Origin: a virus
IMG/VR virus record: IMGVR_UViG_3300023210_000073
Span: 1-41,813 of that record
DNA length: 41,813 bases
Direction: 5' to 3' (one strand)
Made by a program: the position numbers and the translations under genes. Below are positions 17,501 through 24,892 of the stretch, piece by piece. Position 1 is the first letter of the stretch; each line of letters starts with the position of its first letter. The notes under the pieces are model-generated. The model was given only the letters and a program-made list of their open reading frames with translations. It ran no database searches and was not told the origin of the DNA.

Positions 17501-20231
17501 CAGCTAAATTGTAATATTCGTTAGAAGTTTCTTTTACGTAAAATCTATAGTAATCAGACCATCTAGGCGAAGAGTTTAACGACACATTTAAATGGTTACT
17601 AGTTTTAGATTTGTTTTTTGGAACTAAAATAGACCCTGATTTTGACGCTACAACAGGTGTTTCCCTACCATATTTGTCCCCCCAAACAACCCCTACCTCG
17701 TAGTTTCTCAAAGACTTTATTGATTTCTTAGCGCTGTTATCGCTCGTATCGATTGTGTTACTTCTTACTGATAAGTTAATATCAGGAGTGATATTTTTAC
17801 CATTATCATTTTTTATATCGTAACCTTGAACGTAGTTTCCGTATATAACTCTATTACCACTAACCTCTTGTGCTAAAGCTTTTTTAGGTACATTATCCCA
17901 AGATCTTAGAGACTGGTTGCTAGGCAGTGCTTGTGCTATGTTTTCGTTTGTTATATTATAATAACCACTATTACTATTTGCTAAGTTGTGATTACCTGTG
18001 GAATTCCAACTGTTTTTCCCATTAATAAGCTCGTCTTTATTAGACACCGTGTCCACCAAGTATATTATAGGTGAAGTTTCATTTTTGTAAAGAAGGTCTA
18101 TGCTCGCAACGTCTTTTGGGATATCAGGAGTAATAAAACCCGTAATTGCTAAAGATTCAATAGTATTCGCCATACCCTTGTTGTAGGCTTTTACTGGCTC
18201 GTAATTAAAGTCTCCTGGATAAAAAGCTACGTTTGTAAAAGGGCTAAAAGAAGAATATTCATTGTCTAAATACTTATATCTATAGGCAAATCTAGGCAGT
18301 TTTCTTTCGAATAAAAAACTACCAATAGGTTCTAGCTCCGCGTACCAACTGTTAACATTAACGACATCAGCGTTAGGTGATATAGACAATACTTTAACCG
18401 TATACGTATAGTTGTCTATTTCTATAACCTGAGCTCTCAAGTCAAAACTTGGAAAATAAACAAGTTCCTCGGACAAGCGTATAATATCACCAGGTAAGAA
18501 CCCGTAGGTGTTATTAGATGCAGTTATATTGATAGTCTCACCTACAATAGAGTTAGCAAAGTTTTCAGTAAATACAACGTTAAAACCACCAACAACACTC
18601 TCTCTAGCTGTTGTTTCAAAATTTATGGAAGGAGCTGACAACGGTGCTTTTCTAATAACAGTAATATGTTCTTCTCTAACCGGTACGTTATCCCATATAG
18701 AAATACCTTGAGGCTCGTTTATTAATCTAGTGTGTTCAAAACCTGGTGTTGTACCAGGTATTTTACTACCCTGTATACTTCTTGGTATGTTTATTTTTTT
18801 AGGTTCCGTCTTGCCATCTGTCCAAAACAACATGTCGTCGATGATGTTTATTCCAGTGATGTAATTGTTGTGGTCGAAGTTTAAAGTTCTAGGGCCTCTA
18901 TATAAAAGCGATGTGTATGTTGCGTTTGAAAGGTCTATATTTGTGTCAAGTTGCACTTGAATTTGGCTCTGTATTATAATCGCCCCACCAATAGGTTGCA
19001 GAACGTCATAAATGGAACCACCAACCTGCCAGCCATCATGAATAGCGCCGGTATTACAATCTTTTAGAGTTATGGAATTGTTTATTGTATCCTTACTTTC
19101 AACGCAATAAGCAGTGTTGTCTTTGTAAACCGTATCATCCACAGCTATAGCACTAACATTAAAATAGTTAATGTCAATAGTGAGCTCTCCAGTAGCTATA
19201 TTAAGGTTTAATATGTCTTGGCTTGTAATAATAGCGTCTATAACACTACCATTAGCAGTCGCTGAGTGTGGTACCGATGCACCCGCTCCAGCTGGAGATG
19301 GTTGGTCTATAGGTGGACCCGTGAAGCTTGTTAGATTACTATCTAATGTTACTTTGATAACATTGAGTACATATCCACCTGGAAACGTCATCACAACGGT
19401 TATTGCATTTGATATTGTGAAAGTTTGAGGAGTAGTGTGGTAAGGAAGGATATCTATAGTATCACCAACTAATGTAGATGGGGTCCCATTAAATCCAATC
19501 ATATATACTACGTTGGAGTTGTCTTGGAAGTACGTGGAGCCAGACTTATCAGTATACATCGGTATTAAAATCCCACTAGCCACGGCGTGCGGGCTGTTTC
19601 CAACATAACTATTGATGTTGATTGGTGTTGTTACTACCGTGGATTCAAATTCAACAGGTATGTAGTTGCTCTGAATATCACCTAAACTAACTATTGTAGA
19701 CGTGTTAGATGCATCGCCATTGTCGGCAACACCGGTAACTGTCCAGCCAGGTTGAATTTGATTTATTATACTTAAGTCTATACCGCTTAGGGTATCACTG
19801 TTTATGGACCCAACGTAGGGTTGTGAAAACGCAAACTTATCAACAAAAACAGGTTCACATTTATTAGGTCCTTTTTTTAATATAAGATCTTTCATGGTCA
19901 CAACACCACCATCCCAATCGTTGTTACCCACCATATTATCTGCTGAGTAACTCTCTCCAGATATCAACCAATATAAAGAGTCGTCTTTTTCATCGGAAAT
20001 AGACCCAACAGTAAAAGAACCACTAGGTATTGGATTACTACTTGGATTTAAAACGTAGTCCGTACAACCCAACGTATTACCAAGTATATTCTGAACAGTC
20101 CCAACACTCGACCCCTCTGAAGTTGACACCTGTATGTTCATTGCATCTCTATATTCACCTTTGGGAATAAGTCTTTCATCAAGATCTTTATTCATTTTGC
20201 CACCGGTAAACTGATTTTTAATCTCTGGCAT
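11532..20231 (-). CDS. Giant stabilisation-type tail protein fused to Cys-rich/FnIII adhesin
   Basis: A 2,899-residue protein. The N-terminus (KNQFTGGKMNKDLDER..GEYRDAMN..GTVQNILGN) matches the start I associate with stabilisation proteins of crAss-like and related marine phages. The long core runs to about residue 2070 and contains RAYFTDKVRGTVMRLSMDGL and GMKDWFRDN (about 1845-1875). From about 2103 to 2340, and again 2460-2590, there are roughly ten GC[TMN][DN]...DGSC-type units (12480-13930), the calcium-binding thrombospondin-3-like style common in marine Bacteroidota surface proteins. A fibronectin type III-like domain (about 2347-2459) separates the two blocks, and the C-terminus (RFRVRAVK..GPWVETW) looks like a second one. 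The core probably caps the connector while the C-terminus binds surfaces; this is inference. It starts 3 bases after the ring-protein stop. Confidence 0.85.
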   Translation of the reverse strand: MPEIKNQFTGGKMNKDLDERLIPKGEYRDAMNIQVSTSEGSSVGTVQNILGNTLGCTDYVLNPSSNPIPSGSFTVGSISDEKDDSLYWLISGESYSADNMVGNNDWDGGVVTMKDLILKKGPNKCEPVFVDKFAFSQPYVGSINSDTLSGIDLSIINQIQPGWTVTGVADNGDASNTSTIVSLGDIQSNYIPVEFESTVVTTPININSYVGNSPHAVASGILIPMYTDKSGSTYFQDNSNVVYMIGFNGTPSTLVGDTIDILPYHTTPQTFTISNAITVVMTFPGGYVLNVIKVTLDSNLTSFTGPPIDQPSPAGAGASVPHSATANGSVIDAIITSQDILNLNIATGELTIDINYFNVSAIAVDDTVYKDNTAYCVESKDTINNSITLKDCNTGAIHDGWQVGGSIYDVLQPIGGAIIIQSQIQVQLDTNIDLSNATYTSLLYRGPRTLNFDHNNYITGINIIDDMLFWTDGKTEPKKINIPRSIQGSKIPGTTPGFEHTRLINEPQGISIWDNVPVREEHITVIRKAPLSAPSINFETTARESVVGGFNVVFTENFANSIVGETINITASNNTYGFLPGDIIRLSEELVYFPSFDLRAQVIEIDNYTYTVKVLSISPNADVVNVNSWYAELEPIGSFLFERKLPRFAYRYKYLDNEYSSFSPFTNVAFYPGDFNYEPVKAYNKGMANTIESLAITGFITPDIPKDVASIDLLYKNETSPIIYLVDTVSNKDELINGKNSWNSTGNHNLANSNSGYYNITNENIAQALPSNQSLRSWDNVPKKALAQEVSGNRVIYGNYVQGYDIKNDNGKNITPDINLSVRSNTIDTSDNSAKKSIKSLRNYEVGVVWGDKYGRETPVVASKSGSILVPKNKSKTSNHLNVSLNSSPRWSDYYRFYVKETSNEYYNLAVDRVYDASDGGIWVSFPSVDRNKIDEDTYIILKKGVDSEGLVDQEARYKVVAIENEAPEYIKTSYDLIVRSNQDDTHSTHSCNFWGGSNYPDQMDSEPPVLGAGCTAYPGNSNYANESLNPPIVGRKSFSISNGRWGGEYSTTNKYMGLPSLITLFNEVTSNSETVNNEMYVSFTKETESGGVTNIQSGDKYRVIDVVHEGIVGTSPYIIHLETPIGVNDDFVAQDSGHSTNGVSLQADGIHVIFWQKSVTNKPEFDGRFFVKILSDQATEKHLSRAKSIFNSWRTTDLDIYRLEDDNLASNSDNDYNWSSAAVPTTPAVTFDPDDSDYGSLNQAWEWEAALKFGGPTLKAAWFIDNAPFAGRFSNSGGTYQTEFNNGTTDYDSCDLASTLPDFTYTNDQGTIYTVAQLQSYFSTFNVDGTAPTNSLNIGTGISLGRLGMKGFHTKNGSNYIDLSYSILSPNAPLEDGGTTWDVGNPNTNTSTDDQEHIVSKLTEGTRFKLKNGNVIYKILGVEKFRLLNYMGVPSILMGPNAQGGTNIMEVPFTETGYNGAGEEIGSNSGYFSNVENLAQIEEIKKPQNKRATYRIRYEIDMLSSPVGVSSTVTLADEEDAAGNDAILASTGTVFNTIQFLEEVEYEGENKISSNPAIFETEPKEDVGLDLYYEASSSLPVFPLTNKNKFLFIPIGTTIVPPTVGDFPDGIFITGWSDITPTSDLYVNLSTPITQVQYAMLALNNGRVEFLRDDGTYVTATIADDGDVTFYGIAPNGTTSQLQITPSNEFGLSWHNCWSFNNGVESNRIGDTYNKPYLSNGVTLSTTAKDSPGQEIRNYGLIYSGIYNSNSGVNSLNQFIAAEKITKDINPTYGSIQKLYAGWGQGGDLVALCEDRVLKILANKDALYNADGNSNVTSTNNVLGQTIPYSGEYGISKNPESFASEAYRAYFTDKVRGTVMRLSMDGLTPISAHGMKDWFRDNLKLSSKLVGSYDSRKSEYNLTLKGDTIDAKIPFPTTVSFKEDVKGWVSFKSFVPENAISCANEYYTFKDGNIWKHHDEAVDRNTFYTNFKESSINVILNESPGTIKTFHTLNYEGTQSKVNTFTDYNTYTPGTNANPTNIYNNEYYNLGPDKPGWKVLHIQTDQEEGSLNEFIEKEGKWFNYIRGKAGSVTDGANITSGFNNADFSFQGIGMLSENATSVNTVGCMNDSTFVDGGVTYNTYSNYDSNAAIPGSCTATVLGCTDPTAVPTSGDGYNPLANTDDGSCVYYGCTDANATNYDSNATTGSANFPCTYDVYGCTDSSTDANGVYNMLNFDISATQACDGINGNFPNFSVPVVCVGGQAGSNCCCVTAVYGCMDTLADNYNCNGNCDANVQQVSSIDLNNPCFYIIPGCMDATSCEYNALANQNDGSCNWCNDSAANNYDGPGQGGDPYSCDNGCLYCKQVSNLQQIFGGPSYDTIDISWDETWNVADAAAVDHYDINYSADAGTTWITITNIQPNVIAGSVGYAISGLSPSTAYLIEVQAICSAGTSPLNLGWNTSSPWSSQISASTQSAPVYGCTDPNACNPTTGATVDNGSCNYTTCAGCTDQLACNQTTGATVDDGSCLYPAANADCSGACLTGFILVNGSCVAEVLGCMDDSLNNSGSGYAATNYAGPNTQNINSYTPPTTPANTDDGTCTYIMPTLYNAVPLGMQAPLLNTDGWSTTNVWGGTNRVVFAVWDVSTSPAIDKNNLQFAYENSAGSNAGDITNFTSQISWWYSVNDGASWISGNGFNNGDNVQLIRFRFSSHSGVVEFLPSATKAALYPPTASNGAQQQAAKIGFTNTNIPTHTTNVETYNVMLGCNDSNAWAGYNDEIPFFDNTLCELVGVIDNTVVSPAVSTAAYGLWYVTQSMQWDYTANTPGDATPDNFEIEAVFTQGDGQGPNAADAMYGAYSTNISTHPPYTGSNPEGSIEDPTLVSQTDPTGRWMRFRVRAVKTVNTTLQAGPWVETWSQV
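12480..13930 (-). repeat. Cys-rich GC[TMN][DN]..DGSC repeat region
   Basis: About ten degenerate units in the frame of the 2,899-residue protein, each starting GCTD, GCMD, GCMN or GCND and often closing DDGSC-x-Y or DNGSC-x-Y. An FnIII-like segment (about 12855-13190) interrupts the array. Asp/Asn-rich loops with paired Cys suggest disulphide-stabilised calcium-binding turns. Confidence 0.8.
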
Positions 20232-20234
20232 GTA

Positions 20235-21542
20235 CTAGTGTTTTATTTGTTTTGATTTACCTCTTAAAATTTGAGTAAGCTCTTCTAGCTTAAGATTAGA
20301 CAATCTTAATTTTGCAGTTCTAACAGCTGCAAACCTTTCTTTCTTAAACCTGTTAATTATATACTCTTGAACGTTAGCTCTAGTAGACAATATAGCATGG
20401 GCTATCCATTTGTACATGGCTTCTTCAGCAAATTTATGAACCTGCATCTCTCCATCCGTTCCAAGACTATCACTTATGTAATCTAAGATCACAGTTTTTC
20501 CACTAATATTAGATGAAAAATGTATTTTTCCTGATAGATCGTCTATATAAAACGATCCGTTAGCTTGAGCATGTTGTGGATCTAATCCATATCTTGATCC
20601 ATCCATTGGCCAATAAGTATCATCTTGATAATCATCTTGATTTTCTGATGGTGTTCCAGATTTGTAACTTGACCAAGTTGTAGATTCTGAGTTTAACGGT
20701 ATATCTGTTGATTCAACTAGAACTATGTTTGATATATTACCCGTAAAAGCCGTTGTTGTTTGAGTTTGAAACCAAAACCTATTAGCATACACAGTTGAAG
20801 ATGTCTCAAGCATAGTAAGCGTCTCAGTGTACGTTCCGTTTTGGGATTGATTTTGAAATTGAACACGATTTCCAAACCCGTCGTGTAAAACAGGTCTTAT
20901 TGCTGGTACAGTAGTTGTTAGAGCTGGATCTGTGTAAGGCACATCACTTATAGTATAGGTCAAAGTATAAGTTTTACCAACCTCAGGCGCGGGAGTTACA
21001 TTGTTCCAATTCAATTTATGCCATTGAGGCGCCGCTGTAAAAACCGCTTGATTGTTAGTCGAGTCAATGGTAATATATAAGTCAGTTGTAATATCTGTGT
21101 CATCCAAAACAAGTGAATCATTAAAACCACTAACAAGAGGAGAGTAAATACCTAGACTACCCTGAGCAACAGTGTCTTGCACCACGGAAGAAGGATTTGA
21201 AGTTTTACTCGCAGGATATAATAAGTGTTTTATTCCAGCGGAATCCACCCAGCTAATTTTAGTGTAGTTAACGTAATCTTGCGGAAGTATCATTTGTAGT
21301 GAAGGCGGAAGCGTTATCTCTTGTGCTTTTGTGGATTTAAAAGTATCGAATGATAACTCTTGTAATGCTCTTTGTGCGTGGAATGCAACATCTACTCTTT
21401 TAACTTTAGATATTATTTTATCCTCACCGACATAGGCGATAATAAATTGATTTATTACATCGTTTAGAGAGGTAAATTGATAGTTTCCGTGATCGTTTCC
21501 TTGGTAATAATCTTGCTGTGTAGTGCTATCTAGTAATCCCAT
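20235..21542 (-). CDS. Ring/connector-type structural protein with inserted beta domain
   Basis: The 435-residue protein has a helical N-terminus (SLNDVINQFIIAYVGEDKII, KRVDVAFHAQRALQELSFD) and a conserved-looking second half (RYGLDPQHAQANGSFYIDD, GKIHFSSN, VILDYISD, then a long helical C-terminus ending in LRLSNLKLEELTQIL). This layout and its position between MCP and stabilisation protein resemble ring or tail-connector proteins of crAss-like phages. Residues about 150-280 form an extra beta-rich insert (KTYTLTYTISD..GTYTETL..FTGNISNIVLVE) that looks like a carbohydrate-binding module of the type found in the LamG proteins of this window. It begins 4 bases after the upstream gene stops. Role by position, moderate confidence. 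Confidence 0.75.
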   Translation of the reverse strand: MGLLDSTTQQDYYQGNDHGNYQFTSLNDVINQFIIAYVGEDKIISKVKRVDVAFHAQRALQELSFDTFKSTKAQEITLPPSLQMILPQDYVNYTKISWVDSAGIKHLLYPASKTSNPSSVVQDTVAQGSLGIYSPLVSGFNDSLVLDDTDITTDLYITIDSTNNQAVFTAAPQWHKLNWNNVTPAPEVGKTYTLTYTISDVPYTDPALTTTVPAIRPVLHDGFGNRVQFQNQSQNGTYTETLTMLETSSTVYANRFWFQTQTTTAFTGNISNIVLVESTDIPLNSESTTWSSYKSGTPSENQDDYQDDTYWPMDGSRYGLDPQHAQANGSFYIDDLSGKIHFSSNISGKTVILDYISDSLGTDGEMQVHKFAEEAMYKWIAHAILSTRANVQEYIINRFKKERFAAVRTAKLRLSNLKLEELTQILRGKSKQIKH

Positions 21543-21546
21543 TTAT

Positions 21547-22212
21547 TTATTGTTTTTCTTGTTGAACTTTAGCTGTCTCCATACCAACCGCCGCTTGAGT
21601 TAAATCTGGTTTTCTCATGGATATCCCAGCAAACGCTAGTATTCTATATACAAGCTCTGATTCTTCGGCTTGGTGGAGATCGAAATTATCTGTTGTAGAA
21701 GAGTCGTACATGGCTCTTTCGTTAACAACAACGTATCCCCAACTTGGTTTTGACGGTACGCGTACATATGTGTAGGTAACACTAGCTGTAGATGGTGTTA
21801 TATCTATAGATTTATCTCCAGTTCTAACGTATACCTTTCTATCTTGCTTTGGCACTGTTAACTTAGAATTATTCATATACAGTAGTTCGTTTTGCTGCAC
21901 TTCCTCAACCTCGCTACCATTGCTCTTTACAGTACCTAATCTGTACAGATCGTCAGCTAGTGATAAAGGCGATCCAGTCGCTTCAGATTCAAATATAGCT
22001 ATTTTTTCGTTTACGTTGTGAACGATATCACTGTACTCTTCAGATCTACCTGGCACTCTAGCTAATTGATTTAGATCGTAAAAATACTGTTCAAATATTT
22101 CCTTTTGAGCCATGTCAGCAAATAGATTAAATTGCTGCGGCGTTATATAACCCCTTTGCTCTTTGCTTGCAAACGTTAAAACTTTTTGATATACAGTATC
22201 TATAAGTATCAT
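21547..22212 (-). CDS. Ring/adaptor-type structural protein, 221 aa
   Basis: The N-terminus (ILIDTVYQKVLTFASKEQRG, ITPQQFNLFADMAQKEIFEQYFYDLNQ) is helical and resembles small adaptor or ring proteins that bind under the portal. A beta-rich middle (DDLYRLGTV, KVYVRTGDKSIDITPS, VTYTYVRVPSKPSWGYVV) is followed by a C-terminal helix (QAEESELVYRILAFAGISM). It is placed between the Cys-containing small protein and the larger ring protein. No motif gives a firm family, so the role rests on gene order. Confidence 0.7.
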   Translation of the reverse strand: MILIDTVYQKVLTFASKEQRGYITPQQFNLFADMAQKEIFEQYFYDLNQLARVPGRSEEYSDIVHNVNEKIAIFESEATGSPLSLADDLYRLGTVKSNGSEVEEVQQNELLYMNNSKLTVPKQDRKVYVRTGDKSIDITPSTASVTYTYVRVPSKPSWGYVVVNERAMYDSSTTDNFDLHQAEESELVYRILAFAGISMRKPDLTQAAVGMETAKVQQEKQ

Positions 22213-22221
22213 AATTTCTTT

Positions 22222-22386
22222 TTAGTTATTATAAGGAAACAACCTGTTTAAAGTATCTTGACGCTTAGCACAACCACAGTCTTTGCCTACAACCTTGCTA
22301 ACCTTGTCTACTACTTTTTTAATTCCAGTTGCTTTTGTTATTTTAGCGACAGTGTCGCCGAATCCTTTTGATTTATTTTTTTCCAT
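22222..22386 (-). CDS. Small conserved protein with CGC..LN..FPY C-terminus, 54 aa
   Basis: The frame also has an ATG at 22431, but I chose the ATG at 22386 because it is preceded by the AT-rich leader seen before other genes here, and the upstream 15 residues look unrelated. The product is basic and helical (TVAKITKATGIKKVVDKVSKVV) and ends KDCGCAKRQDTLNRLFPYNN. The Cys-Gly-Cys plus LNRLFPY tail is a recognisable pattern in head-gene neighbourhoods of such phages, but no function is known to me. It could bind metal or DNA. Confidence 0.65.
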   Translation of the reverse strand: MEKNKSKGFGDTVAKITKATGIKKVVDKVSKVVGKDCGCAKRQDTLNRLFPYNN

Positions 22387-22442
22387 ATAATATAATTTGT
22401 AGTTTGCAATCGCCCCGTAGAGCGACTGCATCTACAGTTAGA

Positions 22443-23315
22443 TTAATTTAATCTTTTTTCAATATTGGAGTAGATCTCCATTCCTTCGTCTGTTTTAAAC
22501 CAGTGTGCTAAAGCAGTGTAAGGATGCTCGTCAAATGGTATAACCATTAGTTTCCTTCCATTTGCCCCCCACATAAAGTTTCTTTGATCAGTAGACAATC
22601 TTAGTATACCAGCTTCAACAGCTTTAATACCAAAGTTTCTTAGCATTACATTCTCGTCATCCGCTAACTCTAAGAAGAGTTTAGGATTATTCTTTGCAAA
22701 TACTAACAAATCTCTTTTAAGTTCCTTAGAACTCAAGTTAGATACCTCAGAACCTTTTTCTACACGCATAATAGCTTCAGCCATATCTATGTCAATATTT
22801 CTAGCCGCAATTAACGCGTCAACCTGCATGTCTAAGACTTCTATTTCATCAGCTGCTTGCGCTGCTGGTTTATGTTCTTCATATGTCTTGTTTCTATCTG
22901 GATGATATAAAGATAATAACTTTTGCAAAACAGTCTGCTCTCTAGGCACAAATAGAGATCCAGATCTAAATATAATATGCTCTAGTCTTTGATCACCCAC
23001 CATTTCATCAACAAAAGATGTTTTTTGGTTTTGACAGTACTTAAGCTCTCTTTCATAGCCTTTTTCTTCGTCAAAAAAGTAAATGCCAGCAGCTTTAATT
23101 GATTTAGACAAAGGTTTTCTACCACTTTTTAAATAGTAAATCCTATCTTTTATTTCCCACTCGTTAGTGGGTTTTAGTCTTTTTCTTGCTTTTGGTTCTT
23201 CAACTACAGGTTCTTCAAAAAATTCTGTAACTGTTTCTTCCATTGTTTCAACTTCTTCGAAGTCTTTTTCTATTAAAGGTTCTACAACCTTTTTTGTTTT
23301 TTGTTTTTTTGCCAT
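22443..23315 (-). CDS. Unknown head-module protein, 290 aa
   Basis: The N-terminal ~50 residues are highly charged (KKQKTKK, then Glu/Val-rich), followed by a folded part with KDRIYYLKSGRKPLS, GIYFFDEEKGYERELKYC and a helical C-terminal half (ELKRDLLVFAKNNPKLFLELADDENVMLRNFGIKAVEAG). No named family recognised. It is the first gene after the terminator that follows the major capsid gene, so it is probably expressed at a lower level than the capsid protein, and it lies before the connector genes. Its AT-repeat leader is immediately upstream. Confidence 0.75.
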   Translation of the reverse strand: MAKKQKTKKVVEPLIEKDFEEVETMEETVTEFFEEPVVEEPKARKRLKPTNEWEIKDRIYYLKSGRKPLSKSIKAAGIYFFDEEKGYERELKYCQNQKTSFVDEMVGDQRLEHIIFRSGSLFVPREQTVLQKLLSLYHPDRNKTYEEHKPAAQAADEIEVLDMQVDALIAARNIDIDMAEAIMRVEKGSEVSNLSSKELKRDLLVFAKNNPKLFLELADDENVMLRNFGIKAVEAGILRLSTDQRNFMWGANGRKLMVIPFDEHPYTALAHWFKTDEGMEIYSNIEKRLN

Positions 23316-23336
23316 AATATAATATAATATAAATTA
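23316..23336 (-). promoter_or_regulatory. AT-repeat leader before the 290-residue gene
   Basis: Directly upstream of the start codon the minus strand reads a run of TATAT/TATTA units with no purine-rich Shine-Dalgarno sequence. The same kind of leader precedes several other genes here and fits translation initiation in Bacteroidota, which relies on AT-rich, unstructured leaders. Confidence 0.5.
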
Positions 23337-23370
23337 ATAAAAATAAAAGGCCGAGGCCGAAGCCCCGGTC
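23337..23370 (-). terminator. Rho-independent terminator after the major capsid gene
   Basis: On the minus strand, 18 bases beyond the MCP stop, a GC-rich hairpin forms between 23370 and 23349: GACCGGGGC, loop TTCG, then GCCTCGGCC, with one A/C mismatch and one G-T pair. It is followed by TTTTATTTTTATT. A stable TTCG loop and a T tract in a very AT-rich genome are hallmarks of intrinsic termination. It probably separates high-level capsid transcription from the connector genes. Confidence 0.8.
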
Positions 23371-23387
23371 TTTAATATAAATAATGC

Positions 23388-24881
23388 TTATTTCATTAAC
23401 ATGAAATTGTTAGCACCCTGTGTAATCAAACATCTTTCTGATAACATGTGGATTTGCATTGCATCTAAAGCAGATGTAGCAGCTCCAACAGAACCAGTAG
23501 TCCATGTTTTCATTCTTCTGTTATCAGTTTGTGAAGCTCTGTAACGAACGTGTAAGAAAGGTCTCTTAAGATTCTTTCCTAATTGTTGGTCATAAACAGT
23601 AGAAGTTCCAGCTGGGATAATTACCCCTCTGATAGCGTTAGATCCAGCTGCAGCGTTAATACCACCTCTTGTTGCTTTGTCATTCAAGTATCTAAAGTCA
23701 GACTTGTAGAAGTCATAAGAACCTCTTCTGAAACCAGAGAAACCTAGGTTTAAAGCCATATCTTCAGAATTGTCAAATACTCCGTAAGAAGTACCACCAG
23801 CTCCGTAAGAATTCATAGAAGCTAACATGTCATCCATTGCTAACGAAGTAGCTCTGTTTACAAACATCATGTTCTCTTCAATAGCACCTTGAGAGTCAAA
23901 TTCTGCTAAAATAGCATCAAACTCAGCTAAATCAGTTGCAGCGTTAACACCAGTGATACCTGAAGTTTCATTACCTCTTGCTTCAATAGCAGCGAATAAA
24001 CCTTGAGTACCTGTTTGGTTACCATCTGCACCATACATACCGAAAAATAAATCTGTATGAGTTGCAGAACCATCAGCAGCAGAAATCTCACCCTCTAACA
24101 TTGCCATTTCTAAGTAGTCGTTAAAACGAGCTCTTGTATCAGCTTCAGCTTTTAAATACCACAAGTAACCGCTTTGACCCATCTCTCCAGTAACTTCAAC
24201 CCAACCAATTCTAGCTGTATCAGAACCTGATACCTCGTAGTAATCTTTTAAGATAATTGGTTTGTTAGTGTAAGTCTTCATTGATGGCTCGTTAGCCTTA
24301 TGAGAATCAGAAGCAGCATCGCCAGCTTCGTTAGTGTAAGATTTACCTTTTGCATATTCAGAACCATAAACTAATATAGTCGTGTCGTTAGTAGCACTTG
24401 TTGCAGCTAAAGCTGTAGCAGTATAACAAGCCACGTTAATCACAGCATCAGCCACTTCAGTAACTAAACACTTGAAAACACCGTTTGAGTTAGATACAAT
24501 AACTGTATCATGCACTCTAACCGCGTGTCCAGCTCCAGAAACAGCTAAGCCATCAATTTCTTTTTGTAAAGTAATTTCAGAAACTCCTGAAGGTACAGAA
24601 CCACCCGTAGCGCTTGTTACCTGCCCTGTGTATGAAAGATGTAATCTTCCTTGTTCAGACCATACGACTTGATCAGCCGACATTGCCTCTTCAGCTCCTA
24701 CTTGTGAAAGAAATCCTGATATAGTTCTCGGTCCGAAAACTTCAGCTTCTTTCTCCATAAGATCTGGTAAATATTGTTGAGCCCACGTTGTGTCCGCAGT
24801 GCCCGTAAAATCTAGATAATTTGTATTCAACGCCTGCTGACTTGGAGCAGGTGTTGGAGTACCATTAAATGTAACTGCCAT
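23388..24881 (-). CDS. Major capsid protein
   Basis: The 497-residue protein follows the scaffold-like gene by 11 bases and is succeeded by a strong terminator, as expected of the most abundant virion protein. Its composition is Ala/Gly/Thr-rich with few Cys. Segments such as MEKEAEVFGPRTISGFLSQVG (N-terminal arm), TNKPIILKDYYEVSGSDTARIG, YLWYLKAEADTRARFNDYLE (spine-like helix), ENMMFVNRATSLAMDDMLASM and KRPFLHVRYRASQTDNRRMK (near the C-terminus) fit an HK97-fold subunit of the length usual in crAss-like phages. An inserted beta region at about 75-195 could be a surface domain. The call rests on order, size and these features, not on a search. Confidence 0.85.
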   Translation of the reverse strand: MAVTFNGTPTPAPSQQALNTNYLDFTGTADTTWAQQYLPDLMEKEAEVFGPRTISGFLSQVGAEEAMSADQVVWSEQGRLHLSYTGQVTSATGGSVPSGVSEITLQKEIDGLAVSGAGHAVRVHDTVIVSNSNGVFKCLVTEVADAVINVACYTATALAATSATNDTTILVYGSEYAKGKSYTNEAGDAASDSHKANEPSMKTYTNKPIILKDYYEVSGSDTARIGWVEVTGEMGQSGYLWYLKAEADTRARFNDYLEMAMLEGEISAADGSATHTDLFFGMYGADGNQTGTQGLFAAIEARGNETSGITGVNAATDLAEFDAILAEFDSQGAIEENMMFVNRATSLAMDDMLASMNSYGAGGTSYGVFDNSEDMALNLGFSGFRRGSYDFYKSDFRYLNDKATRGGINAAAGSNAIRGVIIPAGTSTVYDQQLGKNLKRPFLHVRYRASQTDNRRMKTWTTGSVGAATSALDAMQIHMLSERCLITQGANNFMLMK

Positions 24882-24892
24882 AATTTTGTTTT

